64,000 nucleotides of DNA from Deltaproteobacteria bacterium (GTDB taxonomy: Bacteria; Myxococcota_A; UBA9160; UBA4427), in contig JAJDAN010000032.1 in assembly GCA_029261855.1 (NCBI GenBank), positions 248,001 through 312,000 of the forward strand. The letters are read 5' to 3'. Below, piece by piece: positions 7,107 to 15,132 of this stretch (its first letter is position 1; the number at the start of each line of letters is the position of its first letter). Below the pieces are notes generated by a model. It was not told the origin of the DNA. It made no database searches and worked only from the letters and a program-made list of their open reading frames with translations. The position numbers were made by a program, and so were the translations under genes.

Positions 7107-8606
7107 ATGCAGCTCAACCTCGGCACCATCCTTCAGGCCAGCGCCCTCGAGAAGCCGGACCACACGGCCATCATCTTCGACGACCGCAAGATCTCGTACG
7201 CGGAACTCGACCGCGCCGTCCGCGGCGTCACCACGAGCCTGAAGGCTCGCGGCATCGGGCCTGGCGACAAGGTCGCGCTACTCGTCCCCAACGTTCCGGA
7301 GTTCACGATCGCCTACTTCGGGATCCTCTATGCCGGCGCGGCGGTGGTCCCGATCAACGTGCTCGCGGCCGCGCCCGAGGTCGCGTACTTCCTCGAAGAC
7401 TCGGACGCGAAGCTGCTGATCGTCCATCCGCTGTTCGAGAAGCCCGGTCGCGCGGGCGCGGCGGAGCGAGGCGTTCCCGTGGTCATGGCCGGGGGCGGCA
7501 GTGGCGCCGATTCCCTCGAAGACATGACCACCGCCGAAGCCAGCGGGTTCGTGCAGCCGACGGCGCCCGACGACACCGCGGTGATCCTCTACACGTCGGG
7601 AACGACGGGCAAGCCGAAGGGTGCCGAGCTGACCCACAGCAACCTCTTCCTGAACTGTGCGTTCGTGGTGCCGAAGTTGATGGCCGCCGGGACGGGGGAC
7701 GACCATGTCGCCATGGCGGTGCTGCCGCTCTTCCATTCCTTCGGACAGACCTGCGTGCAGAACGCCAGCATCGCCCTCGGCGGTTCCTTCACGGTGGTCG
7801 CGCGCTTCGACCCCGCCAAGGCCCTCGAGGTGATCACCCGAGACCGCGTGACCTTCTTCGCGGGCGTTCCGACCATGTACTTCGCGTTGCTCCATCACGA
7901 GGGGGCGGAAGCCAGCCACTTCGCGAACGTGCGGCAGGCCTTCACCGGCGGCGCCCCCATGCCCGTCGAAGTGATGAGCGCGTTCGAGAAGAAGTTCGAT
8001 GTGAAGATCCAGGAAGGCTTCGGGCTTTCCGAGACGTCGCCGGTCGCGAGCTTCGGCACCCTCGACAAGCCGCGCAAGGCGGGCTCCATCGGCTATCCGG
8101 TCTGGGGCGTCGAGATGTGCATCATGGACGATCAGGACAACCCGCAGCCCGACGGCGAGCGCGGCGAGATCTGCATCCGGGGTCACAACATCATGAAGGG
8201 CTATCTCGGCCGGCCCGACGCGACCAAGGAAGCGCTGAAGGGTGGCTGGTTCCATTCCGGGGACATCGGCCTCCGGGACGAGGACGGCTGCTATTGGATC
8301 GTCGATCGCAAGAAGGACATGATCCTGCGCGGCGGCTTCAACGTGTATCCGCGCGAGGTGGAAGAGGTGCTCTACGCCCACCCGGCGGTGGTCGAGGCCG
8401 CCGTGATCGGCGTTCCCCACGATAGTCACGGGGAGGAGGTCAAGGCCGTGGTTGCCCTCAAGGAGGGGGCCGAGGCCACCGCCGATGAGATGATCGCGTT
8501 CTGCAAGGAACGCCTGGCGGCCTACAAGTACCCGCGGATCGTGGAATTCCTGGAGACCCTGCCGAAGGGGCCGACTGGAAAGATCCTCAAGCGCGAGCTT
8601 CGCTGA
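7107..8606 (+). CDS. Long-chain fatty acid--CoA ligase / AMP-dependent synthetase
   Basis: Activates a carboxylic acid to its acyl-CoA through an acyl-adenylate. The ANL-superfamily motifs are complete: phosphate-binding loop YTSGTTGKPKGAELTH, EGFGLSETSP, GWFHSGDIG, the hinge DRKKDMILRGGFNVYP and the C-terminal catalytic lysine in PTGKILKREL. At 499 residues it is a compact FadD-like enzyme without membrane segments. ATG 7107 has AGAGGAG upstream. Chain-length preference cannot be judged. It is divergent from the CMD-family gene, with 57 bases between starts. Confidence 0.92.
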   Translation: MQLNLGTILQASALEKPDHTAIIFDDRKISYAELDRAVRGVTTSLKARGIGPGDKVALLVPNVPEFTIAYFGILYAGAAVVPINVLAAAPEVAYFLEDSDAKLLIVHPLFEKPGRAGAAERGVPVVMAGGGSGADSLEDMTTAEASGFVQPTAPDDTAVILYTSGTTGKPKGAELTHSNLFLNCAFVVPKLMAAGTGDDHVAMAVLPLFHSFGQTCVQNASIALGGSFTVVARFDPAKALEVITRDRVTFFAGVPTMYFALLHHEGAEASHFANVRQAFTGGAPMPVEVMSAFEKKFDVKIQEGFGLSETSPVASFGTLDKPRKAGSIGYPVWGVEMCIMDDQDNPQPDGERGEICIRGHNIMKGYLGRPDATKEALKGGWFHSGDIGLRDEDGCYWIVDRKKDMILRGGFNVYPREVEEVLYAHPAVVEAAVIGVPHDSHGEEVKAVVALKEGAEATADEMIAFCKERLAAYKYPRIVEFLETLPKGPTGKILKRELR

Positions 8607-8725
8607 GGAACCTCTCTCCGCGTAGGTGTCACTGACCTGCGTGACCGGATTTGTCACGAGGCCCGGCTTCCATGGGGGACGTACCGGGCATCCACCCCTC
8701 GTGACCCGGCAGTCTTTCCGGGGGT

Positions 8726-8755
8726 GCCCCGACCTGCCAACCAGGCAGGCGGGGC
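8726..8755 (+). promoter_or_regulatory. Strong RNA hairpin upstream of the small zinc-ribbon gene
   Basis: GCCCCGACCTGCC (8726-8738) pairs with GGCAGGCGGGGC (8744-8755) around a five-base loop AACCA, with one bulged base; GGG at 8722-8724 can extend the stem with CCC at 8756-8758. No U-run follows, so a classical intrinsic terminator for the ligase gene 120 bases upstream is doubtful. The hairpin ends about 30 bases before ATG 8787 and could instead shape the leader of that gene. Confidence 0.45.
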
Positions 8756-8786
8756 CCCTCGGAGAGCACTCCGACCGGAGACCCTC

Positions 8787-8996
8787 ATGACCTTTCCCAC
8801 TCCTTGCCGTGTCTGTGGTTGTCGGGACGTCGTCGTCGATGCCGTCCAGAACGGCGCGACCGCGCTCGCCCTGGGCGAGTGCCCGCGCTGCGACGATCGC
8901 TGGATCCAACCGATCGATCGCCTCGCACGTCGCACGCTGGCCGCAAGGCCTCTTTCCCCTCGAGCTCACCACGAGGCGGTCTCGAACGCAGCCTGA
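8787..8996 (+). CDS. Small zinc-ribbon protein of unknown function
   Basis: A 69-residue protein with two metal-binding knuckles, CRVCGC near the start and CPRCDDRW about 25 residues later, a treble-clef or zinc-ribbon arrangement. GGAG lies six bases before ATG 8787. It sits 36 bases upstream of the paired ArsA ATPase genes on the same strand and could be cotranscribed. No function can be assigned. Confidence 0.6.
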   Translation: MTFPTPCRVCGCRDVVVDAVQNGATALALGECPRCDDRWIQPIDRLARRTLAARPLSPRAHHEAVSNAA

Positions 8997-9032
8997 CGAG
9001 GGACCGCCCGGCGCGAGAGCTATCGTGGCCGT

Positions 9033-10247
9033 GTGAGGTTGGTTCTCTATACGGGCAAGGGCGGGGTCGGCAAGACGACCACGGCTGCAGCGACGGCAGT
9101 CGCGGCCGCGGATCGCGGCGTCCGCACCCTGATCCTGTCGTCAGACATGGCTCATAGCCTGGGCGACGTGATGGACGCGAGCCTGACCTCTGTCCCGGTC
9201 TCCCTCGGTCCGAAGCTCGACGCCATGGAGATCGACGCCCGATCGGAGATCGGCAACCATTACGGGACGATTCGCGACTATCTCGTCGAGCTGTTTCGCT
9301 ACCAGGGCATCGACGACGTGGTCGCCGAAGAGCTGGCGCTGTTTCCGGGGGCCGAAGAGGTGGCCGCCCTGCTGGCCGTCGAGCAGCTTTCCCGCAGCGA
9401 CGACTACGACTTCGTGGTCGTCGACTGCGCGCCCACCGGATCGACCCTGCGACTCCTGAGCCTGCCGGACATGCTGACCGGCGCACTGCGGGTGGTCCCG
9501 TCCCTCGCGCGCATGCTGTCGACGGTGGTGTCACCGGTGGTACAGCTGGCGGTTCGGGCGCCGATCCCCAGCTCGCCGGTCTTCCGGCAACTCGAGCACC
9601 TGATCGAGGAGCGCGCCGTCCAGCTGCGGAACCGGCTCTCGTCCCGCGACACCAGCGTCCGCATCGTCGCGACCCCGGAAAGAATGGTCATCGACGAGGC
9701 GCGCCGGGCCTTCATGGAGCTGTCGCTCTTCGACCTGCCGTGCGATGCCGTCGTCATGAACCGGTTGTTGCCCGAGGCGGCGGCGAGGGAGGACTTCTTC
9801 CGGGGTTCGTGGGAACGCCAGAGCGAGCGACGGCAGGAGCTCGAAGAGCTGTTCGCACCTGTCGCTGTCCTCGATGCACCCCTGCAACGCGACGAGGTGA
9901 TCGGGCTCGAGGCATTGTCGGCCCACGGTGCCGAGATCTTCTCCGCCTGCGAGCCTCACGCGCTGGTCTCGGAGGCGCCCCGCATCCGGTTCACGCGCAC
10001 ACGCGGCGGGCATCGGGTGCACCTGCCCCTGCCCGGTGCGTCCGCCGACGCCCTCGAAGTTGCCGTGGTCGAAGACGAGCTGATCGTGCGAGCGGGCTCT
10101 CGCCGCCGGGCGATTCCCCTGCCGCCGCGCATCGCCCGGCTGCCCCTCGAGTCCGCGCGACTCCACAAGGGAGCGCTGGTGGTGTCGTTCTCCGGGGCAA
10201 AAGGGGCGAAAGGGGCGAAGCCAGCCGCCGAGCGGGATTCCGCCTGA
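9033..10247 (+). CDS. ArsA/Get3-family ATPase (first of a pair)
   Basis: SIMIBI-class ATPase with one nucleotide-binding domain. The deviant Walker A KGGVGKTTT is at residues 9-17, followed by the switch region SSDMAHSLGDV and DCAPTGSTLRLLSLPD. Unlike arsenite-pump ArsA there is only one such domain, and no metal-binding cysteines are evident. The last 90 residues (IRFTRTRGGHRVHLPLPG onward) match the small HSP20-like beta-domain found in many bacterial ArsA homologues. It ends in a GAKGAKGAK stretch encoded by 9-base repeats. Its TGA overlaps the ATG of the next ArsA gene. Membrane-protein targeting as in Get3 or a chaperone role is possible; arsenite export is unlikely because no arsB is present. 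Confidence 0.88.
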   Translation: MRLVLYTGKGGVGKTTTAAATAVAAADRGVRTLILSSDMAHSLGDVMDASLTSVPVSLGPKLDAMEIDARSEIGNHYGTIRDYLVELFRYQGIDDVVAEELALFPGAEEVAALLAVEQLSRSDDYDFVVVDCAPTGSTLRLLSLPDMLTGALRVVPSLARMLSTVVSPVVQLAVRAPIPSSPVFRQLEHLIEERAVQLRNRLSSRDTSVRIVATPERMVIDEARRAFMELSLFDLPCDAVVMNRLLPEAAAREDFFRGSWERQSERRQELEELFAPVAVLDAPLQRDEVIGLEALSAHGAEIFSACEPHALVSEAPRIRFTRTRGGHRVHLPLPGASADALEVAVVEDELIVRAGSRRRAIPLPPRIARLPLESARLHKGALVVSFSGAKGAKGAKPAAERDSA

Positions 10248-11446
10248 TGCGCGTCCTGCTCCACACCGGCAAGGGCGGGGTCGGCAAGACCACCATGGCC
10301 CTCACCACGGCGTTCGGTGCCGCGCTGCACGGTCACCGGGTCTTCGTTCTTTCCACCGACGCGGCGCACAGCCTGGGAGACGCGCTGGGGATGCAGCTCG
10401 GTTCGGGGCCCAAGGAGGTCGCACCGGGTGTCACGGTGCAGGAGCTGTCGGTGCTCGACGAGCTCGACGACGCCTGGTCGGTCATCCAGCAGTGGCTCGA
10501 CGCCTTCCTGCGCGGCGAGCGCGCGTCGCGCTCCGCGTCGGGGGACGCCCCGGAAGGCGAGGAAGAGATGGTGGCGGAAGAGCTGCTCGCCTTCCCGGGC
10601 CTCGAGGAGCTGATCTCCCTGCGCGCCATCCGCCGGGTCGAACAGACCGGCGACTACGACGTGTGCGTGGTCGATTGCGCGCCGACGGGCGCGACCCTGC
10701 GCCTGCTGCGTTTTCCGGACGTGCTGCACTTCTTCATGGAGAACGTCTTCGAGTGGAAGCGGCGCACCATGCGCATGGTGCGCCCCTTCGCGAAGGCCGT
10801 GCACGCCGACCGCTTCCTGCCCAGCGACGAGGTCTTTGCGGCGATCGAGCGGCTCTACCAGGACATCGCGGACGTGCGTCAGATCCTGCTGGACGCCGAC
10901 CGCACCAGCGCACGCCTGGTGGTGAACCCCGCGCGCGTGGTGGTCGACGAGACCCGGCGCTCGTTCGCGTACCTGAGCCTCTACGGGGTCGCCACGGACG
11001 CCGTGCTGGTGAACCGGGTGCTGCCCGACGCTGCGTCCTCGGGCTACTTCTCGCGCTGGGCCGAGCGCCAGCGCGAAGAGCTCGGCGAGATCGAGCGGTC
11101 CTTTCCGGTGCCTCGGTACGTGATGCCCCTCAAGCAGGGCGAGCCCATCGGTCCCGACGCGCTCACGGCGCTCTCGCGCGAGCTCTTCGGTGACGCGGAT
11201 CCGGCGGGCTTCTTCAGCCGTAGTCGGCCCATCCGCTTGCGCAAGGACGCGGCCGCAACGGTGCTCGAGATCGACCTTCCCAATGTCCGCGAGGACGAAG
11301 TGCGTGTCGTGTCGGCTGGACGCGATCTGGTCGTCCACGTGCGCGACGCCCAGCGCCTGATCTCCTTGCCGGACTCGATTACCGGCCGGCCACTCGAGGA
11401 CGTCGCGCTGCGCGATGGCGTGCTCGAGGTCTCGTTCGCTCCGTGA
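10247..11446 (+). CDS. ArsA/Get3-family ATPase (second of a pair)
   Basis: Paralogue of the preceding protein, 399 residues, starting at the ATG that overlaps its stop. It has KGGVGKTTM, the switch STDAAHSLGDALG, DCAPTGATLRLLRFPD and a C-terminal HSP20-like beta-domain (IRLRKDAAATVLEIDLPN onward). An acidic insert (DAPEGEEEMVAEELL) follows the helical region, longer than in the first copy. Tight coupling of two single-domain homologues suggests an obligate heterodimer replacing the two halves of classical ArsA or the Get3 homodimer. That is inference. Confidence 0.88.
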   Translation: MRVLLHTGKGGVGKTTMALTTAFGAALHGHRVFVLSTDAAHSLGDALGMQLGSGPKEVAPGVTVQELSVLDELDDAWSVIQQWLDAFLRGERASRSASGDAPEGEEEMVAEELLAFPGLEELISLRAIRRVEQTGDYDVCVVDCAPTGATLRLLRFPDVLHFFMENVFEWKRRTMRMVRPFAKAVHADRFLPSDEVFAAIERLYQDIADVRQILLDADRTSARLVVNPARVVVDETRRSFAYLSLYGVATDAVLVNRVLPDAASSGYFSRWAERQREELGEIERSFPVPRYVMPLKQGEPIGPDALTALSRELFGDADPAGFFSRSRPIRLRKDAAATVLEIDLPNVREDEVRVVSAGRDLVVHVRDAQRLISLPDSITGRPLEDVALRDGVLEVSFAP

Positions 11447-11453
11447 GCCCTTC

Positions 11454-12305
11454 ATGAGCCCGATCCTGCAGTCGGCGCCCGAACGCCCGCCCGAACGGAT
11501 CGTGTCGTTGGTGCCGAGCATCACCGAGTCGCTCTTCGCCCTGGGATTGGGGACGCGCGTCGTCGGGGTGACCGACTGGTGCGTGCATCCGGCGGACGCC
11601 GTGGCACGGCTTCCGAAGGTGGGAGGCACCAAGGACGCCGATCCGGATGCCATCGCGCGTCTTTCGCCGGACCTCGTCCTCGCGAACCACGAGGAGAACA
11701 CCCGGCGGGTAGTCGACGCCCTGGACGCCCAGGGTCTCTCCGTCTGGGTCACCTATCCGCGCACGGTGCGCGCGGGCGCCGAGCTGCTCGAAGCCCTGGC
11801 CGGGCTCGGGGCCGACGCGTCTGCGAGAAGCGACGTGGTCGCACCCGTGCTCGAGTCGGTCGCGGAGGCCGAACGGTCGCTCGCCGACTCGAGTCGGCCG
11901 GTGCCGCGTGTCTTCTGTCCCATCTGGCGTGACCCGTGGATGGCTCCTTCGGGGGATACCTACATCCACGACATGATCACGCTATGCGGTGGACACAATG
12001 TCACCGCGGAGCCGCTGCCCGCGAGCCCGCGCCGCAAGCTCCGCAGGAGCGGGGCGCCGGACCGCTATCCCCAGCTCAGCCTCGATGAGATCGTCGCCCT
12101 GGCACCCGACGTGATCTGGCTGCCCGACGAGCCGTATGCGTTCGCGGCCCCGGACGTGCGCGAGCTCGCGGCGCTCGACCTGCCCGCCGCCGCCTCCGAC
12201 CGCATCCACCTGATCGACGGTACCTGGGTGTCGTGGTACGGTCCCCGCATCCGGCAGGCGATCCAGGTGCTTCGCGATCTGCTGACCCCCCGACAGAACT
12301 TGTAG
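11454..12305 (+). CDS. BtuF-like cobalamin/metal-chelate-binding protein
   Basis: Bilobed periplasmic-binding-protein fold of the BtuF/FhuD class: RIVSLVPSITESLFALGLG and VVGVTDWC at the start, PDLVLANHEEN in the first lobe, PDVIWLPDEPY in the second. The region DPWMAPSGDTYIHDMITLCGG is typical of cobalamin-binding family proteins. No signal peptide is visible with ATG 11454, and no permease or ATPase gene is adjacent, so this may be a cytoplasmic relative rather than a transport component. It starts seven bases after the second ArsA gene. Confidence 0.8.
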   Translation: MSPILQSAPERPPERIVSLVPSITESLFALGLGTRVVGVTDWCVHPADAVARLPKVGGTKDADPDAIARLSPDLVLANHEENTRRVVDALDAQGLSVWVTYPRTVRAGAELLEALAGLGADASARSDVVAPVLESVAEAERSLADSSRPVPRVFCPIWRDPWMAPSGDTYIHDMITLCGGHNVTAEPLPASPRRKLRRSGAPDRYPQLSLDEIVALAPDVIWLPDEPYAFAAPDVRELAALDLPAAASDRIHLIDGTWVSWYGPRIRQAIQVLRDLLTPRQNL

Positions 12306-12310
12306 GTATT

Positions 12311-12331
12311 CGCACCCGGATTCGGGTTGCG
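12311..12331 (+). terminator. Hairpin after the ArsA/BtuF-like operon
   Basis: CGCACCCGGATTCGGGTTGCG folds into a stem of about eight pairs (CGCA/TGCG and CCCG/CGGG) around GATT with one bulge, six bases after the stop of the BtuF-like gene. No U-tract follows, so it may act only as a weak or Rho-assisted terminator. Confidence 0.4.
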
Positions 12332-12376
12332 CTTCGAGGCTGGCTTCGGATTCACCCCCGAGATGCCAATCCCCCC

Positions 12377-12403
12377 TAAAGACTGACGGCAACTGCCCGT
12401 TAA
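12377..12403 (+). promoter_or_regulatory. Candidate sigma-28 (FliA)-type promoter
   Basis: TAAA at 12377-12380 is followed after exactly 15 bases by CCCGTTAA (12396-12403), six of eight positions matching the FliA consensus TAAA-N15-GCCGATAA. Transcription would start near 12411, about 30 bases before ATG 12442. If real, it would tie the AMIN-domain membrane protein to flagellar or motility regulation. No flagellar gene is in the window. Confidence 0.4.
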
Positions 12404-12441
12404 GGGATGTGCAAGTTCTTCGTCAGGGGACGGATTCAGAC

Positions 12442-14067
12442 ATGGGAAAGAGCCGTAACAGCGAGACGCACCGGGGAGTGGCGCAAGGGCTGCGCTGCCT
12501 GCTCCTGGGTGTCGTGGCCTTGCTGCTGGCCGCTCCGGCCTGGGCCGCGACCGTCGTCAACGTGCGGGTTGGACAGCACGCCGGCTACTCGCGCCTGGTC
12601 TTCGAGCTCGACGCGCCGGTCGGCTACAAGGTCGAGCGCCACGCGCCGTCCGCAGGGACCCAGGAACTCGTCGTGTCCCTCGACGCCGCCGCGAAGTCCC
12701 AGACCGTGCGCGGCAAGCTCGACTTCATCGAGTCGGTGGAGATCACGTCCGAATCGAGTCGCCGTTCGACGGTTCGGGTCCGCCTCAAGGGCGATGATCT
12801 GAAGCTCAAGGAAATGATCCTCGCGAACCCGCCGCGCATCGTTCTCGACGTGCTGAACGAAGGGGCGATCGCGAAGGCGAAGCAGGCGGAGAAGGACCGT
12901 GCTCGGGCAGCCCTGGCCAAGAAGAAGGCCGCCGCCAAGTCCGTGGCGAAGGTCGAACCCAAGCCCGCGCCGAAAACCGAACCGACGCCGGTCGCGAAGG
13001 CGCCCGCCCCGAAGCCCGCGGAGCGATTCGTCCCCGCGAGCAAGTCGAAACCGGCCCCGCCTTCTCCGGGAGAGACTGCGCGAGCCGGGGACATGGGAGC
13101 CGCTACGCCGCAGCCGCCCGCGTCCCTGCCGGGCAACGCTCGCGCGGCGGGCGCCCCGCAGCAGCTGGCTCTCGCACCGAACGCAGCGCCGACCGCGCGG
13201 TCCAATCGGAACACCGGCGCGAACGCCATGCCGCCGAGTGCCGTACAGCCTCGGGCAACGTATCCCACACCGAATCCGGCAGCTAGTCCGGTACCGAGGC
13301 CCGCAGCGACTGCGCGACCCCAGGCGCTGCCGACTCAGCCGACGGCGACGCCGCGACCGAAGGCGGCTCTGCCCGCGTCGGCGACGCCGCCGGATGGCGA
13401 AGGCTTCTTCAACATCACGAACATCACGGTCGGGGCTCTCGGGCTCGTGCTGCTGGTGGGCGCCGGCTTCATCTTCATGCGCCGCCGCATCGCCGCCGAG
13501 GTCGTCGACGCCAGCGCTTTCGAGAACCCCCTGGGCGACGACAACCCCTTTGCGGGGCTCGATCCCGAGACCAACGCAACGGACGCTGAAGCCGACCCCT
13601 TCGCCACCGGGCCTGTCGGCGACGCAGACACGGAAGAGATCGCGATCCCCGAGGCCACGCTGGCAGAGGCCGGCATCGAGATCCCCGAACCCATCACTAC
13701 TGAAGCCCAGGCCGCCGGCGAAGCGCCGGTTCAGGAAGGAAATGACATGGACATGGTTTCCGACAACGCCCAGACCACGATCATGGACAGCCCGCACATG
13801 CCCGCGGCCGGCGGCGACGACGTGTCCCGCATGGTTGCCGAGTTCGAGCGCCGCATGAAGGCGATGGAGACGCGCATGGACGAGCTCGTCGACGCCAAGG
13901 AACGCCTCGAGCGACAGGTCGCCGCACAGACCGAAGAGCTGCGTGTGCAGCGGGCCGCCATCGCGCGCACCCAGCGCGCCGTGCGCAACCTGAGCCGACC
14001 GGGCGAAGACTCGCCCACCGAGCCGGCACTGCGCGATCCGTCGCGACCCGAGGGTCCGCGCCAGTAG
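12442..14067 (+). CDS. AMIN-domain membrane protein with proline-rich linker
   Basis: Modular envelope protein of about 541 residues: signal-like hydrophobic segment ending AAPAWAA; an AMIN domain (VVNVRVGQHAGYSRLVFELD through PRIVLDVL), a fold used by AmiC and PilQ to bind peptidoglycan; a lysine/alanine then proline/alanine-rich linker of about 170 residues; a transmembrane helix (GALGLVLLVGAGFIFM) followed by RRR; an acidic segment; and a C-terminal coiled coil (MVAEFERRMKAMETRM onward). The topology suggests a link between periplasmic cell wall and a cytoplasmic coiled coil, as in polar or pilus-related hub proteins. ATG 12442 is preferred over an upstream GTG because it precedes the hydrophobic segment more sensibly. 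Exact role unknown. Confidence 0.75.
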   Translation: MGKSRNSETHRGVAQGLRCLLLGVVALLLAAPAWAATVVNVRVGQHAGYSRLVFELDAPVGYKVERHAPSAGTQELVVSLDAAAKSQTVRGKLDFIESVEITSESSRRSTVRVRLKGDDLKLKEMILANPPRIVLDVLNEGAIAKAKQAEKDRARAALAKKKAAAKSVAKVEPKPAPKTEPTPVAKAPAPKPAERFVPASKSKPAPPSPGETARAGDMGAATPQPPASLPGNARAAGAPQQLALAPNAAPTARSNRNTGANAMPPSAVQPRATYPTPNPAASPVPRPAATARPQALPTQPTATPRPKAALPASATPPDGEGFFNITNITVGALGLVLLVGAGFIFMRRRIAAEVVDASAFENPLGDDNPFAGLDPETNATDAEADPFATGPVGDADTEEIAIPEATLAEAGIEIPEPITTEAQAAGEAPVQEGNDMDMVSDNAQTTIMDSPHMPAAGGDDVSRMVAEFERRMKAMETRMDELVDAKERLERQVAAQTEELRVQRAAIARTQRAVRNLSRPGEDSPTEPALRDPSRPEGPRQ

Positions 14068-14068
14068 T

Positions 14069-14093
14069 CGAGTCGCGCGACGCGCGCGACTCG
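14069..14093. terminator. Perfect hairpin immediately after the AMIN-domain gene
   Basis: CGAGTCGCGCG and CGCGCGACTCG are perfect 11-base reverse complements separated by ACG, beginning one base after the TAG. Together with the second hairpin at 14114-14152 it forms a tandem structure between two convergent genes. Confidence 0.5.
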
Positions 14094-14113
14094 CGCGACG
14101 TGAGAAGAGACAC

Positions 14114-14152
14114 CGAGAGCGTCCCGCCCCCAAGTCAGGCGGGGCGCTCTCG
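14114..14152. terminator. Bidirectional terminator-like hairpin between convergent genes
   Basis: CGAGAGCG-TCCCGCC (14114-14128) pairs with GGCGGGGCGCTCTCG (14138-14152) around a nine-base loop. It lies between the AMIN-domain gene and the pantothenate kinase gene, which converge. The stem is long and GC-rich but has no U-tract on either side. Confidence 0.6.
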
Positions 14153-14156
14153 TCGT

Positions 14157-15026
14157 TCAGATACCGGGTCGGGATTCGGCCCGCTCGGCCAGCTCGAGGG
14201 CGCCGATCGCCCCGGCGAAGCCGCCGTGAGGGAGGAAGCAGGCTTGCAGGCCGCACAGCGTCGTCACTTCCTCGAGCACTTCGACGAGCCGGTCGTTGCC
14301 CCGGCAGGTCGATCCGCCGTACACCACGTGACGGGCACCCGTGGCAGCCGCCAACCCCGCGCAGATGAGCGCGACGTTCTCCCCGACGAGACGCATGACT
14401 CCCGCCGCGCGATGCGCCTTCTCGGTCTCGTCCGGGTCCGTCACCGGACCCTCGCTGTATTCCCGCGCCAGCTTGCCGAAGTTCGCGGCCGTCAGGTCGC
14501 CGGCCAGGGGGATCTGGTCCGGACCGTAGATGTCCGACACGCGCAGATCGACGACGGCGGCGTTCCCCCGGCTGGCCAGCTCACTGAGACGCTTGAAGCC
14601 TGCACCCGTGAGCGCACCGCCCAACCCGACGATGGCGCCGCCACCGAGTGCCGTGCCGCCGACCCGGGTCGCCTGGTCGCCGTCCACCAGCAGGATCGAT
14701 GTCCCGGTTCCGAGAGACACGAGCAGGAACTTCGTGTCGGGCGGGGGAGCGCAATCCGCTCCTTCGAGCAGCTCGGTTGCGCCCGCGCCCCACGCATCGA
14801 ACTCGCCGAAGGGCAGGACAGCGCATCCGAGCAGCGGTATCAGGCCGGCCGCGCCGCCGCCCGTGACACCCGCCAGCGAGGGCGAGAGCGCTGTCACGTG
14901 AGCCGCCACTGTCGCCAGATCTGCCGACGGAAGCTGCTCGAAGCTGGCCGCCTCTCCGGGCCGGCGGAGGGCGATCTTGGCAAGGGTGGCCCCGACATCG
15001 AGGCCTACGGTGAACTCTCCAGCCAT
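14157..15026 (-). CDS. coaW: Type II pantothenate kinase
   Basis: Phosphorylates pantothenate, the first step of coenzyme A synthesis. The actin-like ATPase fold of eukaryotic/staphylococcal PanK-II is evident: GLDVGATLAKIAL at the start, LVSLGTGTSILLVDG for phosphate binding, the family-typical VGGTALGGGAIVGLGGALTG, and VVYGGSTCRGND near the end. At 289 residues it is close to bacterial type II enzymes. It stands alone on the minus strand between plus-strand genes. Confidence 0.9.
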   Translation of the reverse strand: MAGEFTVGLDVGATLAKIALRRPGEAASFEQLPSADLATVAAHVTALSPSLAGVTGGGAAGLIPLLGCAVLPFGEFDAWGAGATELLEGADCAPPPDTKFLLVSLGTGTSILLVDGDQATRVGGTALGGGAIVGLGGALTGAGFKRLSELASRGNAAVVDLRVSDIYGPDQIPLAGDLTAANFGKLAREYSEGPVTDPDETEKAHRAAGVMRLVGENVALICAGLAAATGARHVVYGGSTCRGNDRLVEVLEEVTTLCGLQACFLPHGGFAGAIGALELAERAESRPGI

Positions 15027-15074
15027 TCCCGGAACCGTTCGCGAACCCGCGACCTCTGTTTGAACGCTCGGAAC

Positions 15075-15098
15075 GTCTTTTGAATCGTCTTTTGAATC
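15075..15098 (+). repeat. Tandem 12-bp direct repeat upstream of gspA
   Basis: GTCTTTTGAATC occurs twice back to back, 35 bases before ATG 15133. Each copy carries TTGAAT, and TACACT follows at 15106-15111, but the spacings (20 and 8 bases) do not suit a standard promoter. It could be a regulator-binding repeat or a replication-slippage duplication. Confidence 0.6.
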
Positions 15099-15132
15099 AG
15101 TGAGTTACACTACCGCGCCAGGTAGCCCCGAC

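Noticed and set aside
6501-7163. Longer start for the CMD-family protein at 7163
   Set aside because: It would overlap the ligase start by 57 bases and adds a segment unlike the family; GTG 7049 gives the expected N-terminus.
7278-8972. Long minus-strand open frame (564 codons) opposite the acyl-CoA ligase
   Set aside because: The opposite strand encodes all motifs of the ANL family; the antisense product looks like composition-driven readthrough.
12436-14256. Long minus-strand open frame opposite the AMIN-domain gene
   Set aside because: Arg-rich low-complexity translation; the plus strand has a signal peptide, AMIN domain, transmembrane helix and coiled coil in order.
15080-15111. TTGAAT and TACACT as a sigma-70 promoter for gspA
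   Set aside because: Spacers of 20 or 8 bases do not fit; listed as a tandem repeat only.
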